This document shows, in pieces, positions 1-9,471 of a stretch of 46,074 bases of DNA (the stretch's first letter is position 1; every line of letters begins with the position of its first letter). Both the position numbers and the translations under genes were made by a program. Source of the DNA: Microcaldota archaeon (GTDB lineage: Archaea; Micrarchaeota; Micrarchaeia; Anstonellales; Bilamarchaeaceae); assembly GCA_014727925.1 (NCBI GenBank), contig WJMN01000027.1, forward strand, positions 1 through 46,074, written 5' to 3'. Under the pieces are notes generated by a model. The model saw nothing but the letters and a program-made list of their open reading frames with translations. It was not told the DNA's origin and searched no databases.

Positions 1-281
1 GGCTCATGCGCCTTAATCAGGTCATGGTCCAAAGCGCCCCCGGTAGTAACAATAACATCCGCATAAGCCTCCTTCACCATATCAGCAAGCACTCCCCTCA
101 ATCCCGAAGCCACCACATTCGCAGTAAAGGCAAGGAAAATAGTCGCCCCCTCCCCCTTCATCTTCTTCACAAGTTCCACAGCATCCCCAAGGTGCGTCCC
201 CTGGAACCCACTCTTCCCATATGCTTCCACAAGCTCTTTCACTGAGGGTGATTCCCCAAGATGAATATCCTTAATGTCCAT
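1..281 (-). CDS. Deoxyhypusine synthase, N-terminal part (truncated by window edge)
   Basis: Minus-strand translation from ATG at 281 reads MDIKDIHLGESPSVKELVEAYGKSGFQGTHLGDAVELVKKMKGEGATIFLAFTANVVASGLRGVLADMVKEAYADVIVTTGGALDHDLIKAHE; the TTGGALDHD segment is typical of the family. Confidence 0.85.
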   Translation of the reverse strand, partial: MDIKDIHLGESPSVKELVEAYGKSGFQGTHLGDAVELVKKMKGEGATIFLAFTANVVASGLRGVLADMVKEAYADVIVTTGGALDHDLIKAHE

Positions 282-414
282 ACTGATTTTTTTGCTCCCA
301 ACTCTTTTTATATACCTAATTTACGCTCTTTGCCGTATCCAATTACGGCACATAGAAACCTTTTTATATTCTCCCTCCCACAACAGAGTACCTACCCTCC
401 AGAGGTCATAATAT
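282..414. promoter_or_regulatory. Divergent intergenic promoter region with AT-rich TATA-like boxes (tttttatatacc; ctttttatattctcc)
   Basis: Short divergent gap between CDSs with archaeal TATA-like sequences on both sides; by eye only. Confidence 0.4.
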
Positions 415-1098
415 ATGGAGAAACTTAAGCTAAGGATTGCAGGCGAAATCTCCCTTTCCGAGGACCCGGGCTCCACAATGAAGAAGTGGAGGGAAATCTT
501 CGGCATCACCCAGGGAGAATTAGCAAAAGCAATAGGAATCTCAGTCTCCACAATCAGCGACTACGAGTCCAACCGCAGAAAATCTCCAGGCTCCAACATC
601 ATCAAGCGCTTTGTAAACGTCCTCTTCGAAATAGATGCAAAGAAGGGAGGCAGCATCACCCAGAAGCTTCTAGAAGGCGGCTCCAGCACTGAGGAGTATT
701 TTGAGCTCCACGAGTTTGCCCGCTCCCTCCCCCTCTCAGATTTTGTAGAGCTCATTGAAGGGGAAATAATCACCAACCAGGACCTTGTAGAGGACCGCAA
801 GCTCTACGGCTACACCCTAGTTGACTCAATAAAAGTAATCCTGGACATGCCATTTACCTACTTCACAAATATATATGGAAATATGAGCGAGCGTGCAATG
901 ATTTTCACTGGAGTCTCAACCGGCCGCAGCCCCATGGTAGTAATACGTGTTTCCCCCTCTAAGCCCTCTGCCGTAATTCTCCACGGCATAAAGAAGGTGG
1001 ACAAGCTCGCCCTAAAGCTCTCTGAAAAAGAGCAAGTCCCCGTCATAACAACAAATCTTGAGATAAGCAAGATAAAAGAAAGACTGAAAAAAATCTAA
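415..1098 (+). CDS. XRE-type HTH transcriptional regulator with conserved archaeal C-terminal domain
   Basis: MKKWREIFGITQGELAKAIGISVSTISDYESNRRKSPGSNIIKRFV is a classic HTH_3 domain; directly upstream of HMG-CoA synthase. Confidence 0.85.
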   Translation: MEKLKLRIAGEISLSEDPGSTMKKWREIFGITQGELAKAIGISVSTISDYESNRRKSPGSNIIKRFVNVLFEIDAKKGGSITQKLLEGGSSTEEYFELHEFARSLPLSDFVELIEGEIITNQDLVEDRKLYGYTLVDSIKVILDMPFTYFTNIYGNMSERAMIFTGVSTGRSPMVVIRVSPSKPSAVILHGIKKVDKLALKLSEKEQVPVITTNLEISKIKERLKKI

Positions 1099-1104
1099 GG
1101 TGCA

Positions 1105-2154
1105 ATGAAAATGGCAGGAATTGTAGGTTATGGAGCATACATCCCAAAATACCGGATAAAGAGCGAAACAATCGCAGAAGTATGGGGCGAAGACCCCGAC
1201 CGTATCCAGAAAGGCCTGGGCATATTGGAAAAGTCTGTTCCGGCATCTGATGAGGATTCAGCAACAATGTCTGTGGAAGCAGCAAGGATTGCAATGAAGC
1301 GCGCAGGCATACCCCGGGAAAGCATAGGCGCTGTTTATGTGGGAAGCGAATCCCACCCTTATGCTGTAAAGCCCACAGCCACCATGGTTGCCCAGGCTCT
1401 GGGCACAATTCCCAACCTAACTGCAGCAGATCTTGAGTTTGCCTGCAAGGCAGGCACCGCAGGTATACAAATTTGCATGGGACTCGCAGGATCCAACATG
1501 GTCAGATATGGCCTTGCAATCGGAGCAGATACTGCCCAGGGGCGCCCAGGAGATGCCCTAGAATATTCAGCCGCAGCAGCCGCAGCCGCATACATAATCG
1601 GCCCGGAAGAGGAGTCCCTTGCCCTAATAGAGGACACTTTCTCCTACACAACCGATACCCCAGATTTCTGGAGGCGCCCGAAGGCAGATTTCCCTTCCCA
1701 CGGAGGCAGGTTCACAGGAGAGCCAGCCTATTTTAAGCACGTCCAGGGCGCATTCAATGGGCTGATGGAAAAAATGGATGAAAAAATCGACAACTATGAT
1801 TACTTCATCTTCCACCAGCCAAATGCAAAGTTCCCCAGGGCAGTTGCAAAGAAGCTTGGCGTTCCAAAGGAAAAGCTTGCAGAAGGAATGCTCTGCCCAA
1901 TAATAGGAAACACCTACTCTGCGAACGCGCCCCTTGCACTCGCCAACGTCCTTGACCACGCAAAGGCAGGAGAGCGTATCTTCGTAACTTCCTTCGGTTC
2001 AGGCGCAGGCTCCGACGCCTTCTCAATAAAAGTAACAGACAAGATTGAAGAGAAGCGCAGGAATGGCTATCCTCTATCCCACTTTATAGAAAATAAGGAA
2101 TACATTACCTACGCGATTTACGCGAAGCTCAGGAAGAAGTACAAGGGAATGTGA
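1105..2154 (+). CDS. Archaeal hydroxymethylglutaryl-CoA synthase
   Basis: [15 protein letters not shown]...[24 protein letters not shown]...[12 protein letters not shown]...HQPNAKFP...[11 protein letters not shown]; start could be 1111. Confidence 0.93.
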   Translation: MKMAGIVGYGAYIPKYRIKSETIAEVWGEDPDRIQKGLGILEKSVPASDEDSATMSVEAARIAMKRAGIPRESIGAVYVGSESHPYAVKPTATMVAQALGTIPNLTAADLEFACKAGTAGIQICMGLAGSNMVRYGLAIGADTAQGRPGDALEYSAAAAAAAYIIGPEEESLALIEDTFSYTTDTPDFWRRPKADFPSHGGRFTGEPAYFKHVQGAFNGLMEKMDEKIDNYDYFIFHQPNAKFPRAVAKKLGVPKEKLAEGMLCPIIGNTYSANAPLALANVLDHAKAGERIFVTSFGSGAGSDAFSIKVTDKIEEKRRNGYPLSHFIENKEYITYAIYAKLRKKYKGM

Positions 2155-3323
2155 TAACGATGAGAAAAGTAGCAATCATTGGAGTAGGAATGACTAAGTT
2201 CGGGGAGAACTGGGACGAGAGTTTCCGCGGTATGGTCACTGAAGCAGGAGTAAAAGCAATCCAGGATGCAAACATAAAAGGGGATGAAATTTCCGCCGGA
2301 TATCTCGGAACAATGGCCTCCGGCTCACTTGTAGGGCAGGAGCACGCAGGCGCTCTTATCGCAGATTACATGGGTCTCAACCCAGTTCCCATCACCCGGG
2401 TTGAGGGGGCATGTGCCTCAGGCTCAATCGCCCTGCGCCAGGGAGTTCTTGCAGTTGCATCCGGCCTCCACGATATTGTGGTGGTAGGAGGAGTAGAGAA
2501 GATGACCGACCTGGATACCGCTGCGGTTTCCCAAATCCTTGGCGGCGCAGGCGACCAGGAGTGGGAGCTTTTTATGGGCGCCACTTTTCCGGGCCTCTAT
2601 GCAATGATGGCCCGCCGCCATATGTACGAATATGGCACCACCGAAGAGATGCTTGCTTCAGTTGCAGTGAAAAACCACAGCAACGGAGTAAACAACAAAC
2701 ATGCCCAGTTCCAGCGGGAGATAACCCTGGAGCAGGCCCTGAATTCAAAGATGGTCGCAGACCCGCTTAGGATAATGGACTGCTCTCCGATTACAGATGG
2801 GGCAGCTGCCCTGGTTCTTGCCCCCCTTGATTCAGCCACCAGCTACAATGAGAAACCTATAGAGGTGGTTGCAAGTGAGCAGACCAGCGGAACTCTTGCC
2901 CTGCACGACCGCGAATCCCTCACAAGTATAAAGGCAGCAAAGATAGCGGGCCAGCGTGCCTACAACTACGCAGGCATTTCCCCTTCAGACATCGATATCG
3001 CAGAAGTCCACGACTGTTTCACAATCGCAGAGATAATTGCAACTGAAGACCTCGGATTTTTTGCTCCCGGGGAAGGCGGAAGGGCAGCTCTTGAAGGGAA
3101 AACAAGAATAGGGGGGGAGGTCGCCGTCAACACAAGCGGAGGCCTCAAGTCCACCGGCCACCCGGTAGGCGCAACTGGTGTAAAGCAGGCCTGCGAGGTC
3201 GCCTGGCAGCTCCGTGGAGATGCAGCAGAGCGCCAGGTAAAGGATATCTCCTATGGATTGACCCACAATGTGGGGGGAAGCGGGGCAACCGCAGTTGTAA
3301 ATATTTTCCAGCGAGGATACTGA
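2151..3323 (+). CDS. Thiolase / acetyl-CoA C-acetyltransferase (archaeal, HMGS-associated)
   Basis: [22 protein letters not shown]...[17 protein letters not shown]...[17 protein letters not shown]...[13 protein letters not shown]. Confidence 0.93.
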   Translation: MITMRKVAIIGVGMTKFGENWDESFRGMVTEAGVKAIQDANIKGDEISAGYLGTMASGSLVGQEHAGALIADYMGLNPVPITRVEGACASGSIALRQGVLAVASGLHDIVVVGGVEKMTDLDTAAVSQILGGAGDQEWELFMGATFPGLYAMMARRHMYEYGTTEEMLASVAVKNHSNGVNNKHAQFQREITLEQALNSKMVADPLRIMDCSPITDGAAALVLAPLDSATSYNEKPIEVVASEQTSGTLALHDRESLTSIKAAKIAGQRAYNYAGISPSDIDIAEVHDCFTIAEIIATEDLGFFAPGEGGRAALEGKTRIGGEVAVNTSGGLKSTGHPVGATGVKQACEVAWQLRGDAAERQVKDISYGLTHNVGGSGATAVVNIFQRGY

Positions 3324-3333
3324 GGTGTTTTGA

Positions 3334-3735
3334 ATGAAGGAATCAATTTCACTTACCTGGCGGCGCATTCCTGAGCGCTACAAGATGTATGGCTCCAAGT
3401 GCCAGACCTGCAGCTCAACTTATTTCCCCCCCCGCTCTCTATGCCCAAAGTGCAGGCGCAAGGGAAAAATGGAGCCGTTTGAGTTTTCAGGAAACGGAAA
3501 GGTCTATTCTTTTACCGAAATCCATGCCCCCCCCTCAGGCTTTGAGGAGCAGGTTCCCTATGTAATCGCGGTTGTTGAGCTTGATGAGGGAAGCAGGTGT
3601 ACAGGCCAGATTGTGGATGCGGAAGGAAAAGATGTAAAAATCGGCGACCATGTAGAGGGGGTGTTCCGCAAAATCCTATCAGATGACCCCGAAGGACCAA
3701 TACATTATGGTTTCAAATTCAGGCTGAAGAAATGA
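3334..3735 (+). CDS. DUF35-type OB-fold protein with zinc ribbon (HMGS/thiolase partner)
   Basis: CQTCSSTYFPPRSLCPKCRRKGKMEPFEFSGNGKVYSFTEIHAPPSGFEEQVPYVIAVVELDEG. Confidence 0.9.
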   Translation: MKESISLTWRRIPERYKMYGSKCQTCSSTYFPPRSLCPKCRRKGKMEPFEFSGNGKVYSFTEIHAPPSGFEEQVPYVIAVVELDEGSRCTGQIVDAEGKDVKIGDHVEGVFRKILSDDPEGPIHYGFKFRLKK

Positions 3736-4823
3736 TAAGACTATGCGGCAGCTGCAATTCCCGCTTCCAAAAGGATTTCCCCCAAGGCCCCTGCCACATT
3801 TGCGGCGGGGTGTTGCAGTCCCTTCCCACTCTTCTTGCCCATGCAGAAAAGGCAATGAAGCCTGAGTGGGAAACATTTTCCCTCTCAAGCCACATCCCCA
3901 GGCAGGTTCTTTCAAAAGAGGAAGAGGCATGGGATTATTCAGAAGGCGAGTCCCTGAAATCCTGGCTGAATGCCCAAATTTCCCACCACATTGAGTCTTC
4001 AACAGGCAAGAGATATTCCCCCCTTTCTTCAGATGGCCGTATAACTGTTGATTTTTCCACCCTGGAAGCAGATGGAAAAAACGAGCCGCTTTTTCTTTTC
4101 GGCTGCTACAATAAGCTTGTCCGCGGAATATCTCAGAGCAAATGGGTTTGCCTGAAATGCGGGGGTGCGGGCTGCTCCCATTGTGCAGGAAAAGGAAAGA
4201 TGTATGAGGAATCCGTAGAGGAAATAATCGGGGATGCAGCAGGTTCCCTTACTGGGGGAAAGTATACCTTCCATGCTTCTGGGAGGGAGGATATTGATGT
4301 GCTGAATTTTGCCGGCCGCCCCTTTGTTCTTGAAGTAAAAGGCCCACTGAAAATACGCCCGGACCTCGCCCTCCTCCAAGAGAAAATAAATTCCCAGGGA
4401 AAAGTCGAAGTTTCTTCCCTTAAGCTTGTTCCTCCCGGCTCCGTAACCCTTGTTTCTGATTCCCATTTCCCCAAGACATATCGTGCCTGGATTGATTCAG
4501 ACCAGCCCCTTACAGAAGAAGACGCCCAAAAAATTAGCAAATTCAGCTTTAGCCTGAACCAAAGAACCCCGGAAAGAGTTGCCCACAGGCGCGCGGACAA
4601 AATCCGACGCCGCCATGCACAGATTACCGCATCAAAGCTTGAGCAGAGCCAACTGGTAATTGATGTGCGTGCAGATGCAGGCACCTACATAAAGGAGTTA
4701 ATCCATGGGGACAACGGCCGCACCGAGCCCTCCATCTCCTCTTTCCTAAGCAAGCCCTGCACCTGCTCCCGCCTGGATGTAATTGGAATGGACGATGATT
4801 TCCTTTCCCTGGTTCTGGGTTAA
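3732..4823 (+). CDS. pus10: tRNA pseudouridine synthase Pus10
   Basis: N-terminal Cys motifs (CGSCNSRF...CHICGG), KWVCLKCGGAGCSHCAGKGKMYEESVEEIIG, DVLNFAGRPFVLEVKGP, DVRADAGTYIKELIHGDNGRTEPSISSFL. Confidence 0.93.
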   Translation: MIRLCGSCNSRFQKDFPQGPCHICGGVLQSLPTLLAHAEKAMKPEWETFSLSSHIPRQVLSKEEEAWDYSEGESLKSWLNAQISHHIESSTGKRYSPLSSDGRITVDFSTLEADGKNEPLFLFGCYNKLVRGISQSKWVCLKCGGAGCSHCAGKGKMYEESVEEIIGDAAGSLTGGKYTFHASGREDIDVLNFAGRPFVLEVKGPLKIRPDLALLQEKINSQGKVEVSSLKLVPPGSVTLVSDSHFPKTYRAWIDSDQPLTEEDAQKISKFSFSLNQRTPERVAHRRADKIRRRHAQITASKLEQSQLVIDVRADAGTYIKELIHGDNGRTEPSISSFLSKPCTCSRLDVIGMDDDFLSLVLG

Positions 4824-4853
4824 TCTTATAAATTGCCAAGAGAAAAACCAAAT

Positions 4854-5711
4854 ATGCTCGAAAAGCTTCTTTTTTCAACCCTGATAATGCCAGGGGAACT
4901 GCTAAGAATTGCAATAGCACTCCTGGGCACAGCAGCCGCAACCTATTTCGATATCTTCAACAGTCGCAATGTCCCCAACAATCTCCTTTATGCCTTCCTT
5001 GCTGCAGCAGTCCTCACCAATCTTGTGTTTTTCAATGCAGACATATTTCTTTATGCAGCATCCCTCACCGCAATCCTGTTCGGATTCGGCTTTCTCCTCT
5101 ACCGGGCCGGCCAGCTGGGCGGGGCCGATCTTTTTGTGGTATGCTCCATAACTCTGCTCCTCCCAATCCATCCCTCTTTCCTGAACACCCCATTCAATTA
5201 CCCCTTAATCTTTTCCACGCTGCTCTACAGCGGTGTTGCATTTGCCCTTTACTCTGTCCTGTATTTTGGCAGGCTTGTTGCCTCTTCCGGCAAACCCAAG
5301 GCAAATCCGGTATACCTCCTTCTGTTTATCCCCTACCTTTTCTTTGCCTACATATTCATCAATGCCCCCTTCTTTTCCCCAGTCTATTTTTTCATCGCTT
5401 CTGTGCTTCTGCTTTCCACGATTTTCTTCCTGGTATACAAGAAATCCATAAATGAAGCCATAATAGAAAAGGTAAAGGTTTCCTCGCTCTCTGGAGAGGA
5501 GGATGTCCTTGCAAAGGAGAAAATGAAAAAGCTGATGGAAGCCCAGGATATTGGCCCTGTCCTTGGAAAGAATGAGGTCTCCAAGCTCAGAAAAGCAGGA
5601 GTAAAGGAGGTCTGGATTTATTCCCGGCTTCCCCCGTTTCTCCCTTTTCTCCTGGTGGGCCTGCTCGGCGCTATATTCCTCGGGGACTGGATTTTCCTGG
5701 TTTTTTACTAG
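4854..5711 (+). CDS. Prepilin/preflagellin peptidase (A24 family) membrane protein
   Basis: Multi-TM protein with TYFDIFNSRNVPNNL and GGADLFVV, consistent with the two catalytic Asp positions of A24 peptidases (D followed by GG(A/G)D). Confidence 0.75.
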   Translation: MLEKLLFSTLIMPGELLRIAIALLGTAAATYFDIFNSRNVPNNLLYAFLAAAVLTNLVFFNADIFLYAASLTAILFGFGFLLYRAGQLGGADLFVVCSITLLLPIHPSFLNTPFNYPLIFSTLLYSGVAFALYSVLYFGRLVASSGKPKANPVYLLLFIPYLFFAYIFINAPFFSPVYFFIASVLLLSTIFFLVYKKSINEAIIEKVKVSSLSGEEDVLAKEKMKKLMEAQDIGPVLGKNEVSKLRKAGVKEVWIYSRLPPFLPFLLVGLLGAIFLGDWIFLVFY

Positions 5712-5756
5712 GGATGCAGCAACCATTTTTATATTTGCTGTTTCATATAAGTCCCC

Positions 5757-7367
5757 ATGTCTCCGGGAAAAAAATACATCATTGTTTTGGGAACAATAAT
5801 GTCTGGGCTGGGAAAAGGGATAGTAACTGCTTCTATTGGCCGCCTCCTGAAAACCCACGGCTACAAGGTAGTGCCGATAAAGTTTGATGGCTATCTGAAT
5901 GTTGATTGCGGAACCATGAACCCCTTCCGCCATGGCGAGGTTTTTGTCCTGGACGATGGAGGTGAAGTGGACATGGATTTTGGCACATATGAGCGCTTCC
6001 TCAACACTTCCCTCACAAAAGAATCATCAATTACCGGAGGCAAGATATTCAAGTTCGTCCTGGAGAAGGAGAGGAGGGGTGACTACCTGGGAAGGGATGT
6101 CCAGATGGTTCCCCATCTTACAAATGAGCTTAAGAACAGGGTGCGCTCAGTGGGCGAGCAGTCCAGGGCAGATATGGTCCTGGTGGAAGTTGGCGGCACA
6201 GTAGGGGACATTGAAAACGGCTATTTCATAGAGGCAATGAGGCAGCTTTCCGGAGAAGAAGATGTTCTTTTCATCCAGCTTACTTATGTCCCCAGTCTCA
6301 GCCCCGGGGAACAGAAGACAAAGCCCACCCAGCATTCCAATCGCCTTATCCAGTCTCTTGGAATAAAGCCGGAGATAATCCTCTGCAGGGAGCAGGAACC
6401 TCTTACAAAAGAGGCAAAGGATAAAATAGCCCTGTTCTGCGATGTTCCGCAGGAAAATGTTTTTGATGACCCGGCAGTAGATACAGTTTACCAGCTTCCC
6501 CAGGTGCTCAAGAAGCAGAAGCTTTATGATGCAATCGCAAAGCGCTTCAAGCTAAGAAAGACCAAGGTAAATGTGGGGGCATGGAACCGGATGGTCCGCA
6601 GGATAACAAAGCCCCCAAAGAAGCTCCTCAGGGTGGGCATAGTAGGCAAGTATACTGCAGTAAAAGATGCTTATGTAAGTGTGAACGAAGCAATCCTACA
6701 TGCAGCGGCAGCCAATAACGTACACGCGGATGTTTGTTTTGTGGAATCCACAGATGTTGAAAAGAAAGGCACCCAGGCTCTCTATGGGCTAGACGCAATA
6801 ATTGTCCCCGGCGGCTTCGGGAAAAGAGGAATAGAGGGAAAGATTTCAGCAATACGCTATGCCCGCAAAAACAACATCCCCTTCCTCGGGCTCTGTCTGG
6901 GGATGCAGATGATGGTAATTGAGTATGCAAGGTCAGTATGCGGGATGAAGGATGCAAATTCAGAGGAGATAAATAAGTCCACCCCTTACCCGGTAATCGC
7001 CCTTCTTCCTGAGCAGATGAGGATAGAGGAGAAAGGCGGGACGATGCGCCTGGGCTCTTACCCATGTATCCTAGAACAAGATACCCGCTCCCATTCTCTT
7101 TACAAGAAAAAACTAATCCACGAGAGGCACCGACACCGCTATGAGGTGAATCCCGAACTTGCCCCAAAACTTGAGGAATGCAGCCTGGTGATTTCCGGCC
7201 GCTCCCCTAAGAAAGGCATTGTGGAGATGGTTGAATGGAAAGATGGATTCGGTATAGGCACCCAGGCCCACCCTGAGCTAAAGAGCCGCCTTGAAGATCC
7301 AGCACCCCTTTTTGTGGGCCTGCTCAAAGCCGCGTCAGAAAAGAGAAGAAGAAGGAAAAAAGCCTAA
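5757..7367 (+). CDS. pyrG: CTP synthase
   Basis: KYIIVLGTIMSGLGKGIVTASIGRLLKTHGYKV...KFDGYLNVDCGTMNPFRHGEVFVLDDGGEVDMDFGTYERF...GLCLGMQMMVIEYAR. Confidence 0.97.
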   Translation: MSPGKKYIIVLGTIMSGLGKGIVTASIGRLLKTHGYKVVPIKFDGYLNVDCGTMNPFRHGEVFVLDDGGEVDMDFGTYERFLNTSLTKESSITGGKIFKFVLEKERRGDYLGRDVQMVPHLTNELKNRVRSVGEQSRADMVLVEVGGTVGDIENGYFIEAMRQLSGEEDVLFIQLTYVPSLSPGEQKTKPTQHSNRLIQSLGIKPEIILCREQEPLTKEAKDKIALFCDVPQENVFDDPAVDTVYQLPQVLKKQKLYDAIAKRFKLRKTKVNVGAWNRMVRRITKPPKKLLRVGIVGKYTAVKDAYVSVNEAILHAAAANNVHADVCFVESTDVEKKGTQALYGLDAIIVPGGFGKRGIEGKISAIRYARKNNIPFLGLCLGMQMMVIEYARSVCGMKDANSEEINKSTPYPVIALLPEQMRIEEKGGTMRLGSYPCILEQDTRSHSLYKKKLIHERHRHRYEVNPELAPKLEECSLVISGRSPKKGIVEMVEWKDGFGIGTQAHPELKSRLEDPAPLFVGLLKAASEKRRRRKKA

Positions 7368-7711
7368 AGCTCTATTTCCTTGTGTGGAACCGAGGAAAGC
7401 GCATTTTTCAGGCGGTATCTGTTTATTATTCCGCTGGCCCTCTCCATTTTCCCTTTTCTTGATTCCTTTTTGTTCTTCACAAGATATTCCTCAATATACA
7501 GCCCAAAGTCCGAAAGGTTTTCCGAGCCGTCTTCTATTAGTGTGCCAAGAACTTCTGCAACAAGCACCTTCCCCTTCTCATCTGTTCCCCATATGCTGAG
7601 TGCAAGCGCCACCTGGTCCACAAAGTAGTCCTTGTCCTCCATTTTCATCTCCTTCCATATGCGGACCATGTCTTTTTTCCGCACCATGTTTATTTTTTCA
7701 AATGCTCCCAT
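7364..7711 (-). CDS. Hypothetical protein, 115 aa
   Basis: ORF on minus strand in a compact run of small same-strand genes; no family recognised. Confidence 0.65.
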   Translation of the reverse strand: MGAFEKINMVRKKDMVRIWKEMKMEDKDYFVDQVALALSIWGTDEKGKVLVAEVLGTLIEDGSENLSDFGLYIEEYLVKNKKESRKGKMERASGIINRYRLKNALSSVPHKEIEL

Positions 7712-7714
7712 CTC

Positions 7715-8011
7715 TTACGCCTCCCTTTCTCCCCATCCATCCAATGACCGGACGCTTTTCAGGGATTCTGCGAGGATGCTGGCAATTTCTGCAGCTTTCG
7801 GAAGCTTTTTCACCTCTTCCCCGCGGAGACCTTCCTCTGCCTTTCTGAACCCCCCAAGCCTCCTGAGCATTCTCTTCCCCCTCATTTTATTCTCAATTCG
7901 CGCTTCAATTTCAGAAATACGCGCAATTACCTCTGTGGGGTCCCCCATGATTTCCTTTCCCCTCTCCCCTTTCTTTACCCCCTTCTTTGTTTTGCTTGCA
8001 CTCCTTGCCAT
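7715..8011 (-). CDS. Hypothetical basic protein, 98 aa
   Basis: ORF 4 nt from the neighbouring minus-strand gene; no family recognised. Confidence 0.6.
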   Translation of the reverse strand: MARSASKTKKGVKKGERGKEIMGDPTEVIARISEIEARIENKMRGKRMLRRLGGFRKAEEGLRGEEVKKLPKAAEIASILAESLKSVRSLDGWGEREA

Positions 8012-8047
8012 ATTAACACCATCATATACCCATCTCTTTCCTAATTT

Positions 8048-8335
8048 TTATTCCTTTTCCCTGAGCCCGATTCTCAGGTCAACATCCGGCACAATCTCCA
8101 TCCAGGTGTCATTCATGTACTGCCAAAGCTTCCTGACACTTGAATCGTAAACTAGATTCCTTTTGTTCGCAGTTTCCTTGGGCCGGTCAATCTCAATCAA
8201 TGGAAACCTTGCCATCCATTTTATATTATCCCTGAATGGGTTCCGTTCCACAGTGTACATAATCCCCTTTTTCTTTTTTACCTCTTCACACCATTCCATT
8301 ACTTCATCTATTTCTTCTTTTGAAACCATGGCCAC
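8048..8335 (-). CDS. Hypothetical protein, about 93-95 aa
   Basis: ORF directly downstream of the DRG GTPase gene on the same strand; start 8329 or 8335. Confidence 0.65.
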   Translation of the reverse strand: MAMVSKEEIDEVMEWCEEVKKKKGIMYTVERNPFRDNIKWMARFPLIEIDRPKETANKRNLVYDSSVRKLWQYMNDTWMEIVPDVDLRIGLREKE

Positions 8336-8337
8336 AC

Positions 8338-9468
8338 CTACTTCTTGACAATATAAACAATATCCCCATCCCTAAGTTTATGCTCCGCCCCAACCCGCTG
8401 CCCGGGAAATTTTGCGCTTTTTCCCCACACCAGCCCGTACTTGAAATTTTTCCTGTAATCCTTGGGCAGTTTTTTCAGGAATTCTCCAATATTGTTCCCC
8501 TTTTTCAGCATCATCGGCTCTTCTCTGTCCACCCCCCTCGTCCTTGTCTTGGTGAATACCTGTATGAATTCAAGCTTGCTGTAGATTTCCTCCCTGAGCT
8601 CTTCAAGCCCTTCCCCCTCTTCAGCAGATATTGCCAGGGAATTTTTCGGAAATCCCCCAGGAACTCCCCCGGTAAGGTCTGTCTTGTTAACCGCTATAAC
8701 CTCCTCCACATACACCCGGTTCTTTTCAAGCACGTCAATGAGCTGCTCACCAGTAATGTCCTCTCTTATGGTCACTGTGGCATTATGCACCCCATACTCG
8801 TTGAGTATCGCAAGTATCTCCTGCCTGCTTATCCTGGTGAGCTTCCTTGCGCTTATTATGTGAATCCCCCCCTTCACATCCCGCTTTAGGGAAATATCCG
8901 GAGGCCTCTCCCCCATCCTTATTCCCACTTCTCCCAGCTCCCTTTTTATCACTTCATACTGGCCCCTCTTAGTTGCATCAAGCAGTACAAGAATCAGGTC
9001 TGCCTTCCTTGCAACGGAAAGCACCTCCCTTCCCCTGCCCTTTCCCTCCTGCGCCCCCTCAATTATTCCCGGAATATCCATAACCTGCATCTGAGCGCCC
9101 CTGTATTTCATTATTCCCGGAATACACTCCAGGGTAGTAAACTCGTATGCCCCCACTTTGCTTTTTGCGTCAGTTATCTGGGAAAGCAGGGTTGATTTCC
9201 CCGCGCTAGGGAAACCCACAATAACAACGGTTGCGTCCCCCTGCTTCTTTATGTCATATCCTCCCCCCCCTCCTTTTTTGGACGCTTTATCCATTACCTC
9301 TCTCTGCAGCTTTGCCCTTCTTGCCAGCAGTAGCCCTATGTGGTGCTCTGTTCCCTTGTGCCTTTTTGTTTTTGCGAGCTCTTCGGTTATTTCCTTTATT
9401 CTTTCTTCTGCACTCATCTGAGATAGATTGAGTAGATAATCTTTTATAGTTCCTCTTATATTCTCCAA
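8338..9468 (-). CDS. DRG/Obg-family GTPase with C-terminal TGS domain
   Basis: VVIVGFPSAGKSTLLSQITDAKSKVGAYEFTTLECIPGIMKYRGAQMQVMDIPGIIEGA; VNKTDL; C-terminal RVGAEHKLRDGDIVYIVKK. Confidence 0.95.
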   Translation of the reverse strand: MENIRGTIKDYLLNLSQMSAEERIKEITEELAKTKRHKGTEHHIGLLLARRAKLQREVMDKASKKGGGGGYDIKKQGDATVVIVGFPSAGKSTLLSQITDAKSKVGAYEFTTLECIPGIMKYRGAQMQVMDIPGIIEGAQEGKGRGREVLSVARKADLILVLLDATKRGQYEVIKRELGEVGIRMGERPPDISLKRDVKGGIHIISARKLTRISRQEILAILNEYGVHNATVTIREDITGEQLIDVLEKNRVYVEEVIAVNKTDLTGGVPGGFPKNSLAISAEEGEGLEELREEIYSKLEFIQVFTKTRTRGVDREEPMMLKKGNNIGEFLKKLPKDYRKNFKYGLVWGKSAKFPGQRVGAEHKLRDGDIVYIVKK

Positions 9469-9471
9469 TTT

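Noticed and set aside
5205-5933. 242-aa minus-strand ORF across the prepilin peptidase/pyrG junction
   Set aside because: Antisense to two supported genes; no recognisable domain.
7632-8889. Plus-strand ORFs of 172 and 189 aa (7632..8150, 8320..8889)
   Set aside because: Antisense to the small minus-strand genes and the DRG GTPase; low-complexity Ser/Phe/Pro-rich shadow translations.
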